Assembly (NCBI GenBank): GCA_964390295.1
Contig: CAYMHR010000047.1
Location: 1 to 8,800 of the forward strand
Source of the DNA: RGIG3009 sp964390295
GTDB taxonomy: Bacteria > Bacillota > Clostridia > Oscillospirales > Acutalibacteraceae
Length of the DNA stretch: 8,800 nt
Direction: 5' to 3'
In this document: positions 1-6,145 of the stretch, in pieces
Layout of the letters: each line of letters begins with the position of its first letter
Numbering within the stretch: position 1 is the stretch's first letter
Notes under the pieces: generated by a model
Seen by the model: only the letters and a program-made list of their open reading frames with translations
What the model was told of the DNA's origin: nothing
The model's database searches: none
Position numbers and translations under genes: made by a program

Positions 1-66
1 ATCGAGCCTAAACTCTGCACCATTTTAGTGCGCGGCAGAATCGGCGCGAAGTGCCCTCCGCAGGAG

Positions 67-125
67 TGACGGAGAGGTCGAGGCACTTGCACAAACTTCA
101 AACGACAGCCGCGTAGCGGTGGTGA
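67..125 (+). repeat. Direct repeat, copy A
   Basis: This copy shares TGACGGAGAGGTCGAG, then the block CAAACTTCAAACGACAGC, then a GCCGC-GTA-GCGG hairpin and GGTG with copy B, at a constant offset of 295 bp. The stretch between the two conserved blocks differs between copies. In copy A it contains GGCACTT (82-88), which pairs with AAGTGCC at 49-55 to enclose the start of the unit in a larger stem. Confidence 0.75.
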
Positions 126-198
126 CTGCTCCCTTCACAGGGATAAGTTCGGCTGACCAAATCACAGATTTGGAGCCTCACTTACCCGCAGGGGTCTT

Positions 199-291
199 GC
201 CTCCCTCTGATGAGGGAGGTGGATTTTGGCGAAGCCAAAAGACGGAGGGAGAGAAAAGGAAAGCTATCCCTCAGTCGGCTGACGCCGACTG
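199..291 (+). repeat. Related hairpin unit (middle copy)
   Basis: The order is CCTCCCTC/GAGGGAGG, then TTTTGGC-GAA-GCCAAAA, then GACGGAGGGAG, a spacer, TCCCTC (pairing with GAGGGA at 245-250), and CAGTCGGC-TGAC-GCCGACTG. The first half matches the architecture at 323-371 (CCTCCCCTT/AAGGGGAGG, CATCGC-GAA-GCGATG, ACGGAG) with different stem sequences but preserved pairing and the same GAA loop. The second half differs from copies A and B, so this is a variant or composite unit. Confidence 0.6.
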
Positions 292-361
292 TGTACCGCC
301 AAAAGTTCGCACAATCCCTCTTGCCTCCCCTTCGAAAAGGGGAGGTGGCATCGCGAAGCGA

Positions 362-421
362 TGACGGAGAGGTCGAGATGTTCGCACAAACTTCAAACGA
401 CAGCCGCCGTAGGCGGTGGTG
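362..421 (+). repeat. Direct repeat, copy B
   Basis: This is the second copy of the unit at 67-125, in the same orientation. The closing hairpin is one base pair longer (GCCGCC-GTA-GGCGG against GCCGC-GTA-GCGG), so both arms changed together. The hairpin just before the unit is CATCGC-GAA-GCGATG, where copy A has CTCC-GCA-GGAG. Confidence 0.75.
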
Positions 422-498
422 CCTGTCCAGAGAAGCCAAGTGGAGCTTGCACCGGCTTAAGCGGTGCCGTAAAATAATTTCAAAAAATTGAAATTCCC

Positions 499-527
499 TT
501 GACATTCTACCAAAAGCGGAGTATAAT
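499..527 (+). promoter_or_regulatory. Perfect sigma-A promoter TTGACA-N17-TATAAT
   Basis: TTGACA lies at 499-504 and TATAAT at 522-527, separated by exactly 17 bases, the full consensus for the housekeeping sigma factor. Transcription would start near 534. No open reading frame with a ribosome binding site follows. The transcript would run into the hairpin series ending at 668, which argues that it makes a non-coding RNA. Confidence 0.8.
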
Positions 528-533
528 AGAGAC

Positions 534-672
534 AAAGCCCAGCCGACCACCGAATCTGCTGGGGATTTTCTCGACCTTGTCATCTACCTAAAGTAGATTT
601 TTGCGCCACCTGCATCGACCTCCCAGTCGATGGTGGCAAAAAAAGAGAGAAGCCGCGCTTCTCTCTTTCGGT
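534..672 (+). ncRNA. Candidate small RNA of unknown family
   Basis: This is a predicted transcript of about 140 nt between a consensus promoter and a terminator. In order it contains hairpin 1 (CCCAGC 538-543 with GCTGGG 558-563), hairpin 2 (ATCTAC 582-587 with GTAGAT 593-598), hairpin 3 (GCCAC 605-609 plus CATCGAC 613-619, pairing with GTCGATG 626-632 and GTGGC 633-637), then the terminator stem at 642-668. The loop of hairpin 3 is CTCCCA, a C-rich loop able to pair with Shine-Dalgarno sequences, as seen in several Gram-positive regulatory RNAs. I do not see the hallmarks of 6S RNA, SRP RNA, tmRNA, RNase P or a riboswitch class I know. It runs convergent to the araC-type gene, so an antisense or 3'-end role there is also possible. 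Confidence 0.45.
638..668 (-). terminator. Bidirectional rho-independent terminator
   Basis: A perfect 12-bp stem (AAAGAGAGAAGC at 642-653, GCTTCTCTCTTT at 657-668) has a 3-base loop. Read on the minus strand it is followed by a run of seven T (644-638), a textbook terminator for the leftward operon that ends with the AraC-family gene. Read on the plus strand the T-run is weaker (TTTCGGTTCTT), but it would still close the candidate small RNA. Confidence 0.8.
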
Positions 673-750
673 TCTTATCAATGCCGTTATCCGGCTTTTT
701 ATAGACCCCATGGCGGAAATTCCACGCACGGTTGCCGCGCGCCGGCGGAA

Positions 751-812
751 TTACTTGCTGTTGTTCAGGCGGAAGCGGCGCGGCGTGGTGCCTTCGTGCT
801 CGCGGACATGGC
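751..812 (-). pseudogene. Out-of-frame C-terminal tail of the AraC-type gene
   Basis: Reading CAT at 810-808 onward on the minus strand gives HVREHEGTTPRRFRLNNSK and a TAA stop at 753-751. This matches the usual AraC-domain ending after 'SHFC' (F/R-rich, then GxTPxxFR). Joining it to the upstream frame needs one added base and restores a protein of about 264 residues. It is either a genuine inactivating or altering deletion or a sequencing or assembly error in a GC-rich stretch. Confidence 0.75.
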
Positions 813-1544
813 GCAGAAGTGCGAAGCGTTGCCAAAGCCGCAGTCCTGAGCGACCTCCGTGATGGAGCGCCGTGTTTGCACCAGCATCCGGCGCGAAGCG
901 GCGAGCCGCTGCTCGTTCAGGTACTGGATGATACTCATGCCGGTGCAGTTGCGGAACAGACGGCAGAGGTAGTATTTGCTGACGTGCACGTCCACGGTCA
1001 GATCGTCGATGGTGATGGGCTCGGCGTAGCGGGTGTGCAGATAATGCAGCACGCGGGAGACGCGCTCGTCTCCTGCCACGGCAAACTGCTGGTTTTGCGG
1101 CTCCGGCGTGACCAGCAGTCGGATCAACTGGCTGAAGATCAGCGCGTTGTCGCCGGCGTTGACCGACATGATGCAGAACAGGTTATCCACCTCGCCGGCT
1201 TGTTCGGGGGACAACGTGAAGCAACTGCCGCCCACCTCACCGAACAGGTCCAGCAACGACAGCGCTGATACCGGCTGTAGCGCCTTTTCCAGCAGACTGC
1301 GGCGCACGATCAGCTTGTTGCGGCAATAGTCGTTGACGTCCTGTGGATTCAGCGAGTGAACGTGCGCCGAATCGATAAACAACAGAGTGCCCGGTGCCAA
1401 AGGATAGGTGTTTTCGTCGATTATGGCGTTGCCGTCGCCAGCCAGAATCTGGATGATCTCCAGCGAATCGCTGTCCTTGTGCGCGTGCTCCACGTCGGGC
1501 ACACGTCCGCGCTGGTGATAGGCGATTTCACGAATAAATGACAT
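765..1544 (-). CDS. AraC-family transcriptional regulator, C-terminus frameshifted
   Basis: A one-component regulator of 259 codons. Residues 1-90 look like an AraC-type cupin sensor domain (His20 and His22, then a beta-rich stretch ending in PLAPGTLLFIDSAHVHSL). Residues about 160-259 hold the paired helix-turn-helix domain: helix set one at 177-204 (ITIDDLTVDVHVSKYYLCRL) and set two from 227 (SITEVAQDCGFGNASHFC). After Cys244 the reading departs from the family and stops early at 767-765. The normal ending is present in another frame, so about one base is missing near 811-813. The ATG at 1544 is set by AGGAGG at 1553-1558, 8 bases upstream. It lies 39 bp after the lipoprotein gene and is probably the last gene of the same transcript. 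The ligand and targets are unknown. Family assignment is firm; whether the protein still binds DNA is uncertain because the second helix-turn-helix is cut. Confidence 0.85.
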   Translation of the reverse strand: MSFIREIAYHQRGRVPDVEHAHKDSDSLEIIQILAGDGNAIIDENTYPLAPGTLLFIDSAHVHSLNPQDVNDYCRNKLIVRRSLLEKALQPVSALSLLDLFGEVGGSCFTLSPEQAGEVDNLFCIMSVNAGDNALIFSQLIRLLVTPEPQNQQFAVAGDERVSRVLHYLHTRYAEPITIDDLTVDVHVSKYYLCRLFRNCTGMSIIQYLNEQRLAASRRMLVQTRRSITEVAQDCGFGNASHFCAMSASTKAPRRAASA

Positions 1545-1583
1545 AGTAAATACCTCCTAAAGCATTGATTGAGCTTTTGTTTT

Positions 1584-3431
1584 TCAAAATCTTCCGCCGG
1601 GTCTGCCACCGCCGCCGTTCGGCATACCGCCCTGACCGCCGAAGCCGCCGGAGTTGCCGGGACTGCCGGGACTGCCGGGATCGCCGCCCATCATGCCGCC
1701 GCTGCTGCCGTACTGATACCCGTCCAGCGTCAGCTCATACGTTTGACTGCCGACGACCAGCGTGCAGTCGGCGTCCTCCTCCAGGCCGGGGGCGGTGATC
1801 GCCACCGAGGAAAAGGTCTTGGTCGGGGTAAAGGAGGCGAGGACGTTGCCCTTCGCGTCCCGTAGCTCCACCGCTGTGCCGGCGGCACAGGAGCCGACGT
1901 TGCACAAAATGCACGCCTGCGTGGAGGAGGAGCCGAAGCCCACGGCCATGCCCGACGAGCCTGCCGCGACGACGATGCCGCCGGTGGCAACGGCGTCGGT
2001 CTCGTAATCCAGCGCGCCGTTGCCGTTGTCGGTGGGGCCGCTGACGTAGGTCTCGCCGCCGGAAACGTACAGGGCTCCGTTGGAGTCGATGCCGTCGCCG
2101 CCGGCGTTGATGGTGATTTTACCGCCGGTGATGGACAAAAACGCGCTGGTATCGGCGTTAAAATTGCCCTGTCCCGGCCGGCCGCCCATGGCGGAGCCGT
2201 CGTTCCCCCCGGCGGCGTTGATGCCGTCGTCGGAGGCGGTCACGTCGATGGTGCCGCCGGAAATGGTGATGCTTTGCGCTTCGATACCTTCGTAGCTTTG
2301 GGTGACGGTGATGGTGCCGCCGGAAATCAGCATGGCGGTATCGGCGTGAATCCCGTCGTCGCCGGACGACAACGTGAGCTCTCCTTCTATTATATACAAG
2401 GATGCGTTAGAATGCAAGGAATCGTCGGAGGAATTTACAGAAAATTTTCCGCCGTTAACCAGAATATCGCCGGAGCACTTGATCCCCTTGGCGGAGACGT
2501 TGTCGGTGGCTTGGGTGTTGTAGTAACTGCCGCCCCACTGTCCCCAGCCGGAGTCGGTGCTGGCGTTTTGACTACCGCCGCCGGTGGTGATCGTGTAGGT
2601 GCCGCTGTCAATCTGCAACGAGGCGGCGGCCTGAAACCCGTCGCCGTCCGCGGTCACGTTCCACGTGCCGCCGGCCAAATACAGCGCTCCCAGCGTTTCG
2701 TCGTCCTTATTTTCGGCGTGAACGCCGTCCTTGCCGGCCTCCACGGTGAAGGTGCCGCCGGACACGTCCAGCCGGTCCTTGGCGCACAGGCCGTGCTTGG
2801 CGGCGGTCACGGTCAGTTGACCGCCGGTGATGGTCAAATCGTCCTTGGAAACGATGCCGTGTGCGGTCTCACAGGTCACGGTCAGCGCACCGCCTCCGTT
2901 GATCGTCAGGTCGTCCTTGGAAAACACGGCGGCGTCCAGCGAGTTTTCGTCGATATCCACAAAGTCGCCGGAGCTGGTCAGCGCGTTGGTCGTGCCGTCG
3001 GCCAGCGTCAAAAACACCTTATCGGCTTGGCGGATATACAGCGCACTGCTGTGCTCACAGCGGACGGTCACGCCTTGCAGTACCAGCTGTAGCTTGTCGT
3101 CCTTCGGCGCATCGACGATCAGTTGACCGTCCAGCTCGCCGGAGAGCACGTAGGTGCCGGCCGCCGTCAGCGTGACCACGCCGTTTGCCGAGGTGACCGC
3201 CGCCGAGGTCGCGGTGGCACCGGTGCCGTTCAGCGTGACGGTGATTGCCTGACCGGCGTCGTACGAGGGGTCTTGATCGCGGTCGGAGAACAGCTCGTCG
3301 GCGGAGATGCCCAGCGAGGAGGGGGTCGTTACCACGGGCACGTCGCCGGTGTCCGTTTCGGTTTGGCGCGAGCACGCGGTCGAGCACAACAGCAGTGCCG
3401 CGACGCACAGCAGGCAACGCAAGCGTTTCAC
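1584..3431 (-). CDS. Cthe_2159-type carbohydrate-binding beta-helix lipoprotein
   Basis: A predicted surface lipoprotein of 615 residues. Residues 1-20 are a lipoprotein signal (KRLR, a hydrophobic core, then CSTAC with Cys20 as the likely lipidation site; Ser at -3 is not ideal). Residues about 55-150 form a beta-rich entry (AGTYVLSGEL). Residues about 165-465 contain at least nine turns of a roughly 20-residue repeat: hydrophobic-x-I-x-GG-T-I-x-V, then (D/G)DG(I/V)xA, for example SITISGGTIDVTASDDGINA at 387-406. The fold expected is a right-handed beta-helix resembling polysaccharide lyases, with Asp-rich turns suited to calcium. The C-terminal 40 residues are Gly/Pro/Met-rich and probably disordered. 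The family (PF14262) is reported to bind cellulose-like and acidic polysaccharides; I see no lyase catalytic signature. The start is GTG at 3431, chosen because AAGGAGG lies 8 bases upstream and the signal peptide follows directly; the longer frame starting at 3563 would bury the signal. Confidence 0.85.
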   Translation of the reverse strand: MKRLRCLLCVAALLLCSTACSRQTETDTGDVPVVTTPSSLGISADELFSDRDQDPSYDAGQAITVTLNGTGATATSAAVTSANGVVTLTAAGTYVLSGELDGQLIVDAPKDDKLQLVLQGVTVRCEHSSALYIRQADKVFLTLADGTTNALTSSGDFVDIDENSLDAAVFSKDDLTINGGGALTVTCETAHGIVSKDDLTITGGQLTVTAAKHGLCAKDRLDVSGGTFTVEAGKDGVHAENKDDETLGALYLAGGTWNVTADGDGFQAAASLQIDSGTYTITTGGGSQNASTDSGWGQWGGSYYNTQATDNVSAKGIKCSGDILVNGGKFSVNSSDDSLHSNASLYIIEGELTLSSGDDGIHADTAMLISGGTITVTQSYEGIEAQSITISGGTIDVTASDDGINAAGGNDGSAMGGRPGQGNFNADTSAFLSITGGKITINAGGDGIDSNGALYVSGGETYVSGPTDNGNGALDYETDAVATGGIVVAAGSSGMAVGFGSSSTQACILCNVGSCAAGTAVELRDAKGNVLASFTPTKTFSSVAITAPGLEEDADCTLVVGSQTYELTLDGYQYGSSGGMMGGDPGSPGSPGNSGGFGGQGGMPNGGGGRPGGRF

Positions 3432-3439
3432 GGGGGATT

Positions 3440-3446
3440 CCTCCTT
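3440..3446 (-). promoter_or_regulatory. Ribosome binding site fixing the GTG start of the lipoprotein
   Basis: AAGGAGG on the minus strand lies 8 bases before GTG 3431-3429. It overlaps the TAA stop of the DUF4956 gene (3447-3445), so the two genes are probably translationally linked. Confidence 0.8.
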
Positions 3447-4137
3447 ACAGAACGTCGCCGTCGGCTTCCGGCACCGAACAGCTGATTTCCAAATTGCCGT
3501 TGCGGCAACGCAGAGCGTCGATAAATTCCTTTTCCTGCGTACCGTCGCGCAGGGTGACGGCATAGGTCAGGCGGAACAGGCTGCCCAAATGCGTGGTTTT
3601 CACCTTGGTCAGGCGGTGGGCAACGGTGTAGGTGTCAAACAGATCGTCGAACACCGAGCCGTAGTCCAGCTCCTCCGGAATGGTTATGCGCAGAATTTTT
3701 TCGCACCGCGTGCGGTGCGCGAGCAGACGGGTGAGCGATTCGTAGAGCCACTGTACCGCACCGATGACGACGGTGAACAGCACGGCGTAGCCCACGTAGC
3801 CCATGCCGGTGGCCAGCCCGGCGGCCATGGCCAAAAAGATAGCGCCGACCTCACGCGCACTGCAGGGTGCCGAGCGAAAACGCACCAGACTGAACGCCCC
3901 GGCGACGGCGACGCCGGCACCGAGATTGCCGTTGACCAGCAGGATGACGACGCACACGACCGCAGGCAACAGTGCTAGCGTGACGGCGAAGCTCTGACTG
4001 CACCGGTTGTTCAGCCGATACAGCAGGGCCAGCACGGCACCCAAAATCAGCGCGGTGCCGAGACATTGAAAAAAGGCGGTGGGGGTGATGGTTGCCGTCG
4101 TCGTTCCGTCGGCAACGTTGGTAAACCAAGCTTCCAT
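3445..4137 (-). CDS. DUF4956 family membrane protein
   Basis: A 230-residue protein. The N-terminal part is membrane-embedded, with hydrophobic segments at about 21-40, 50-68, 97-113 and 115-133. Between the second and third lies a glycine-rich stretch carrying the family signature GAFSLVRFRSAP (80-91), followed by AREVGAIFLAMAAGLATGMG (94-113). Residues about 145-230 are a soluble, probably cytoplasmic, alpha/beta domain. The biochemical function of the family is not known to me. The VTC gene ends 4 bp upstream and its last codons contain the AAGGAG ribosome binding site for this ATG, so the pair is co-translated. This arrangement suggests a membrane partner for the VTC enzyme, possibly a channel or anchor, by analogy with the membrane subunits of the yeast vacuolar VTC complex; that role is inference. 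Confidence 0.85.
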   Translation of the reverse strand: MEAWFTNVADGTTTATITPTAFFQCLGTALILGAVLALLYRLNNRCSQSFAVTLALLPAVVCVVILLVNGNLGAGVAVAGAFSLVRFRSAPCSAREVGAIFLAMAAGLATGMGYVGYAVLFTVVIGAVQWLYESLTRLLAHRTRCEKILRITIPEELDYGSVFDDLFDTYTVAHRLTKVKTTHLGSLFRLTYAVTLRDGTQEKEFIDALRCRNGNLEISCSVPEADGDVL

Positions 4138-4141
4138 ACGA

Positions 4142-4876
4142 TTAGCTCCTTGACGATAGTAGTGTGAGGAAGGGTTCGGTGCGGCTCCGCTGTGTGACCA
4201 GCCGAAACGCCGCGCCGTATTTGGAAAAGGAGGAGCGGTACAGGTGTTGTGCCTCCAACAGCTTCAACAGCCACAGCGGCAGTGCCGCGTCGGTTTTGAT
4301 CTCCAACAGATACTCGCCGGGGATCAGCGACTCGCCGGTGGTCACGTCGGTCAGCGACAGCTCCTGCTCGCGAAACCGCACGTTCCGATCGAAAGTGATC
4401 CGCAACGCCGGGTCGTCGTTGGCCACGTAGGCCAGCCGATCGTAGGCCAACAGCATGGCCGGTGCCAGCTGCGGATATTGCCGCCGAAAATAGGCGATCT
4501 CGCGCAAAATCTGCGTGTCGCGCGGCTCTGCCAGTTGCCCGGTGGACAAATAGCGCCGCGCTTCGCCGTAGGGAAGCGTTTCGCGCCGCTTGTACGTCAC
4601 GTGATCGTATTTCTTTTTCAGCTCCACGAATACGTTGTCCTGCTCGCCCACGGCACCGTAGCTTCGAAGCCGCAGCTTTTCCTTGTAGACCGGACGCTCC
4701 AGCGAGCGGCGGATCAGGCGGCGATCCGGCGTGTCGTAGTACAGACTGCCGATGGTGCTGGCAAAGTAGCGGTCCGGGTGAACGTGCGGCTCCAGCGCCG
4801 CCGTCAGCGCGTCGTATTGCGCCTCGGACAGACGATATTTCAGCTCGTAGCGTTCAAAAACGTGATTGTCGGCCAT
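4142..4876 (-). CDS. VTC-domain (polyphosphate polymerase-like) protein
   Basis: A 244-residue stand-alone VTC domain (PF09359, triphosphate tunnel fold). Basic and acidic residues that line the tunnel in this family are visible: RYELKY (9-14, Lys13), YYDTPDRRL (46-54), KEKLRLRSYG (65-74, Lys67, Arg69, Arg71), VELKKKYDHVTYKRRE (84-99), RITFDRNVRFR (159-169), LEIKTD (191-196, Glu192, Lys194) and SSFSKYG (215-221, Lys219). In yeast Vtc4 this fold extends a polyphosphate chain using ATP; bacterial members are named by similarity and the product here is unproven. There is no transmembrane segment or SPX domain, so it should be cytoplasmic and may be recruited by the DUF4956 protein encoded immediately downstream. 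The ATG is supported by AGGAG at 4884-4888. It starts 51 bp after the kinase gene. Confidence 0.85.
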   Translation of the reverse strand: MADNHVFERYELKYRLSEAQYDALTAALEPHVHPDRYFASTIGSLYYDTPDRRLIRRSLERPVYKEKLRLRSYGAVGEQDNVFVELKKKYDHVTYKRRETLPYGEARRYLSTGQLAEPRDTQILREIAYFRRQYPQLAPAMLLAYDRLAYVANDDPALRITFDRNVRFREQELSLTDVTTGESLIPGEYLLEIKTDAALPLWLLKLLEAQHLYRSSFSKYGAAFRLVTQRSRTEPFLTLLSSRS

Positions 4877-4896
4877 ACGACGTCTCCTTTCCTCAC

Positions 4897-4909
4897 TGCC
4901 AGTATGGCA
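4897..4909. other. Small inverted repeat between kinase and VTC genes
   Basis: TGCCA-GTA-TGGCA lies in the 51-bp gap between the histidine kinase stop and the VTC ribosome binding site. It could be a weak RNA stem separating regulatory from structural genes, but with only 5 bp it may be incidental. I found no convincing promoter in this gap. Confidence 0.2.
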
Positions 4910-4927
4910 CGCGAAGCTAAAACGAAC

Positions 4928-6145
4928 TTAAAAGGAGGCGACGAAGCACAGGGTGTTGCCGTCCTCGCTGTAGGCGGTGATGGTGCCGTTCATCGAGGCG
5001 ACGATTGCCTGAGCGATGGACAGCCCGATGCCGGAGCCGCTTTGCGAGGAGGAGCGCGCCGGGTCGGCGCGGTAAAAGCGTTCGAACAGGCGGTCATAGT
5101 TGCCCGGCCGGATCGGCTCCACCGTGTTGCGGAAGCCGAGCACCACGCGCTTTCCCTGCGAGCGTAGGCTCACCGAAACGGTGCCGCCGTGCGGTGTGTA
5201 TTTGACGGCGTTGTCCGCCAGCAGGGAGACCAGTTGACGCACGGCGCGCTCGTCGCCGTGCCAGGTCAGCGCCGGTTGCACGGCAAGCTGCCACGTCAGC
5301 TCCTTTAGCGCCGCCGGTGCCTTGAACGGCTCCAGTGCCTCCAGCACCGCGTCCGACAGTGAAAAATCCACCGGCGGTGCGGCGTGGCGGTTTTCCTCCA
5401 TGCGGCACAGCGCGGTCAGTGATTCGGTCAGGGTGGCCAGCCGCCCCACCTGATTTTGAATACTGGTCAGCCACTCGCTTTCGCCGTGCTCCAGCTCCAG
5501 CACCTCGGCGTTGGCGCTGATGATGGTCAGCGGCGTTTTCAGTTCGTGGCTGGCGTCGGTGATGAAGCGCGTTTGACGGTCGTAGCTTTCGGCAATGGGG
5601 CGCGTGACGCGGTACGACAACGCCCAAATGAGCAACGAGATCGCCACCGTGCCGATCAGTGAGATGGACAGGCTGACGAAGAAAAAGGAACGCAGGGTAG
5701 ACAGCTCGCGCTCGCGGTCCAAAAAGAGGTACAGCGTACCGACGCCGGTCTCCACCACGCGGTATTTGTAAATGCCGGCGTAGCCCTCGCGCTTTCCGCC
5801 GTCCCGAACGTCCTGCGCGTAGTCCACCGCCTCGTCGGCGGTGACGGCGGCGATGCTGACGACGTTGACGTGGAGCGGACGGTCGTCCTCGTCCAGCAAC
5901 ACCGAGAAAAAGCGTGTTTCAAACGGCATTTCTTCGGAAAAGCGGTGTCCTCCGCGACGGGGGGGCATCGCGTCGTCGGCAGGGAACGTGCCCTCGTTTT
6001 CCGCCAGCAGGGTCAGCACCTCGTCCGCCTTTTGGTCCACGCGGAGCGCGTTGCCGATGTTGATGCCCAGCATCAGGATCAACAGCACGACGATGACCGC
6101 CAAGATCGAGGAGAAAATAAATTTTCTTCGTAGCTTCCGAATCAC
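4928..6145 (-). CDS. Sensor histidine kinase (membrane, HisKA type)
   Basis: A 405-residue kinase. The order is: transmembrane segment about 9-30, extracytoplasmic sensor region about 31-152 without a family I recognise, second transmembrane segment about 153-177, short linker (YRVTRPI), HisKA dimerisation domain with the H-box RFITDASHELKTPLT (193-207, phosphoacceptor His200), then the ATPase domain with N-box LLADNAVKYTPHGG (308-321, Asn312), F-box region YDRLFERFYRADP (350-362) and G2 box GSGIGLSIAQAIV (370-382). All catalytic boxes are intact. It should phosphorylate the response regulator encoded just upstream. The start is GTG at 6145, with GGAGGT at 6152-6157 six bases upstream; the GTGA overlap with the regulator stop indicates translational coupling. 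The signal sensed is unknown; the compact outer domain could sense an envelope or surface-polymer cue. Confidence 0.93.
   Translation of the reverse strand: MIRKLRRKFIFSSILAVIVVLLILMLGINIGNALRVDQKADEVLTLLAENEGTFPADDAMPPRRGGHRFSEEMPFETRFFSVLLDEDDRPLHVNVVSIAAVTADEAVDYAQDVRDGGKREGYAGIYKYRVVETGVGTLYLFLDRERELSTLRSFFFVSLSISLIGTVAISLLIWALSYRVTRPIAESYDRQTRFITDASHELKTPLTIISANAEVLELEHGESEWLTSIQNQVGRLATLTESLTALCRMEENRHAAPPVDFSLSDAVLEALEPFKAPAALKELTWQLAVQPALTWHGDERAVRQLVSLLADNAVKYTPHGGTVSVSLRSQGKRVVLGFRNTVEPIRPGNYDRLFERFYRADPARSSSQSGSGIGLSIAQAIVASMNGTITAYSEDGNTLCFVASF

Larger units (their letters stand above)
1..480. repeat. Intergenic hairpin-array repeat region, no gene
   Basis: No coding region is supported here; the open frames are short, overlap one another on both strands and follow the repeats. 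The stretch is nearly filled by small perfect hairpins: CTCC/GGAG at 56-66, GCCGC-GTA-GCGG near 108-119, TCCCT/AGGGA at 130-143, CCAAATC-ACA-GATTTGG at 157-173, CCTCCCTC/GAGGGAGG at 200-219, TTTTGGC-GAA-GCCAAAA at 224-240, CAGTCGGC/GCCGACTG at 272-291, CCTCCCCTT/AAGGGGAGG at 324-345, CATCGC-GAA-GCGATG at 349-363, CCGCC-GTA-GGCGG near 404-416, and GCACCG/CGGTGC at 449-467. Similar hairpin-rich intergenic repeats occur in many Oscillospiraceae genomes. They may be non-autonomous mobile elements or structured RNA modules; the sequence alone does not decide. Confidence 0.75.

Noticed and set aside
1..23. A minus-strand ATG at 23 that could start a gene leaving the window.
   Set aside because: Only seven codons are visible, there is no ribosome binding site, and it lies at the edge of the repeat array.
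1..480. Possible CRISPR array, suggested by repeated motifs.
   Set aside because: The repeats are neither identical nor evenly spaced, only two or three related units exist, and no cas gene is nearby.
570..577. CTCGACCT in the candidate small RNA is complementary to AGGTCGAG in both repeat copies (75-82 and 370-377).
   Set aside because: An 8-base match between a 140-nt and a 480-nt stretch is expected about once by chance.
119..583. Open frames on both strands across the left end (119-364 plus, 182-583 minus, 210-491 plus).
   Set aside because: They overlap one another, follow hairpin repeats, lack ribosome binding sites and give low-complexity Arg/Ser-rich peptides with no family resemblance.
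2274..3092. Long plus-strand open frame opposite the lipoprotein gene (272 codons), and similar ones opposite the VTC and DUF4956 genes.
   Set aside because: These are shadow frames of GC-rich repeat coding sequence. The peptides are Gly/Val/Gln-rich without domain features, while the minus strand has clear families and ribosome binding sites.
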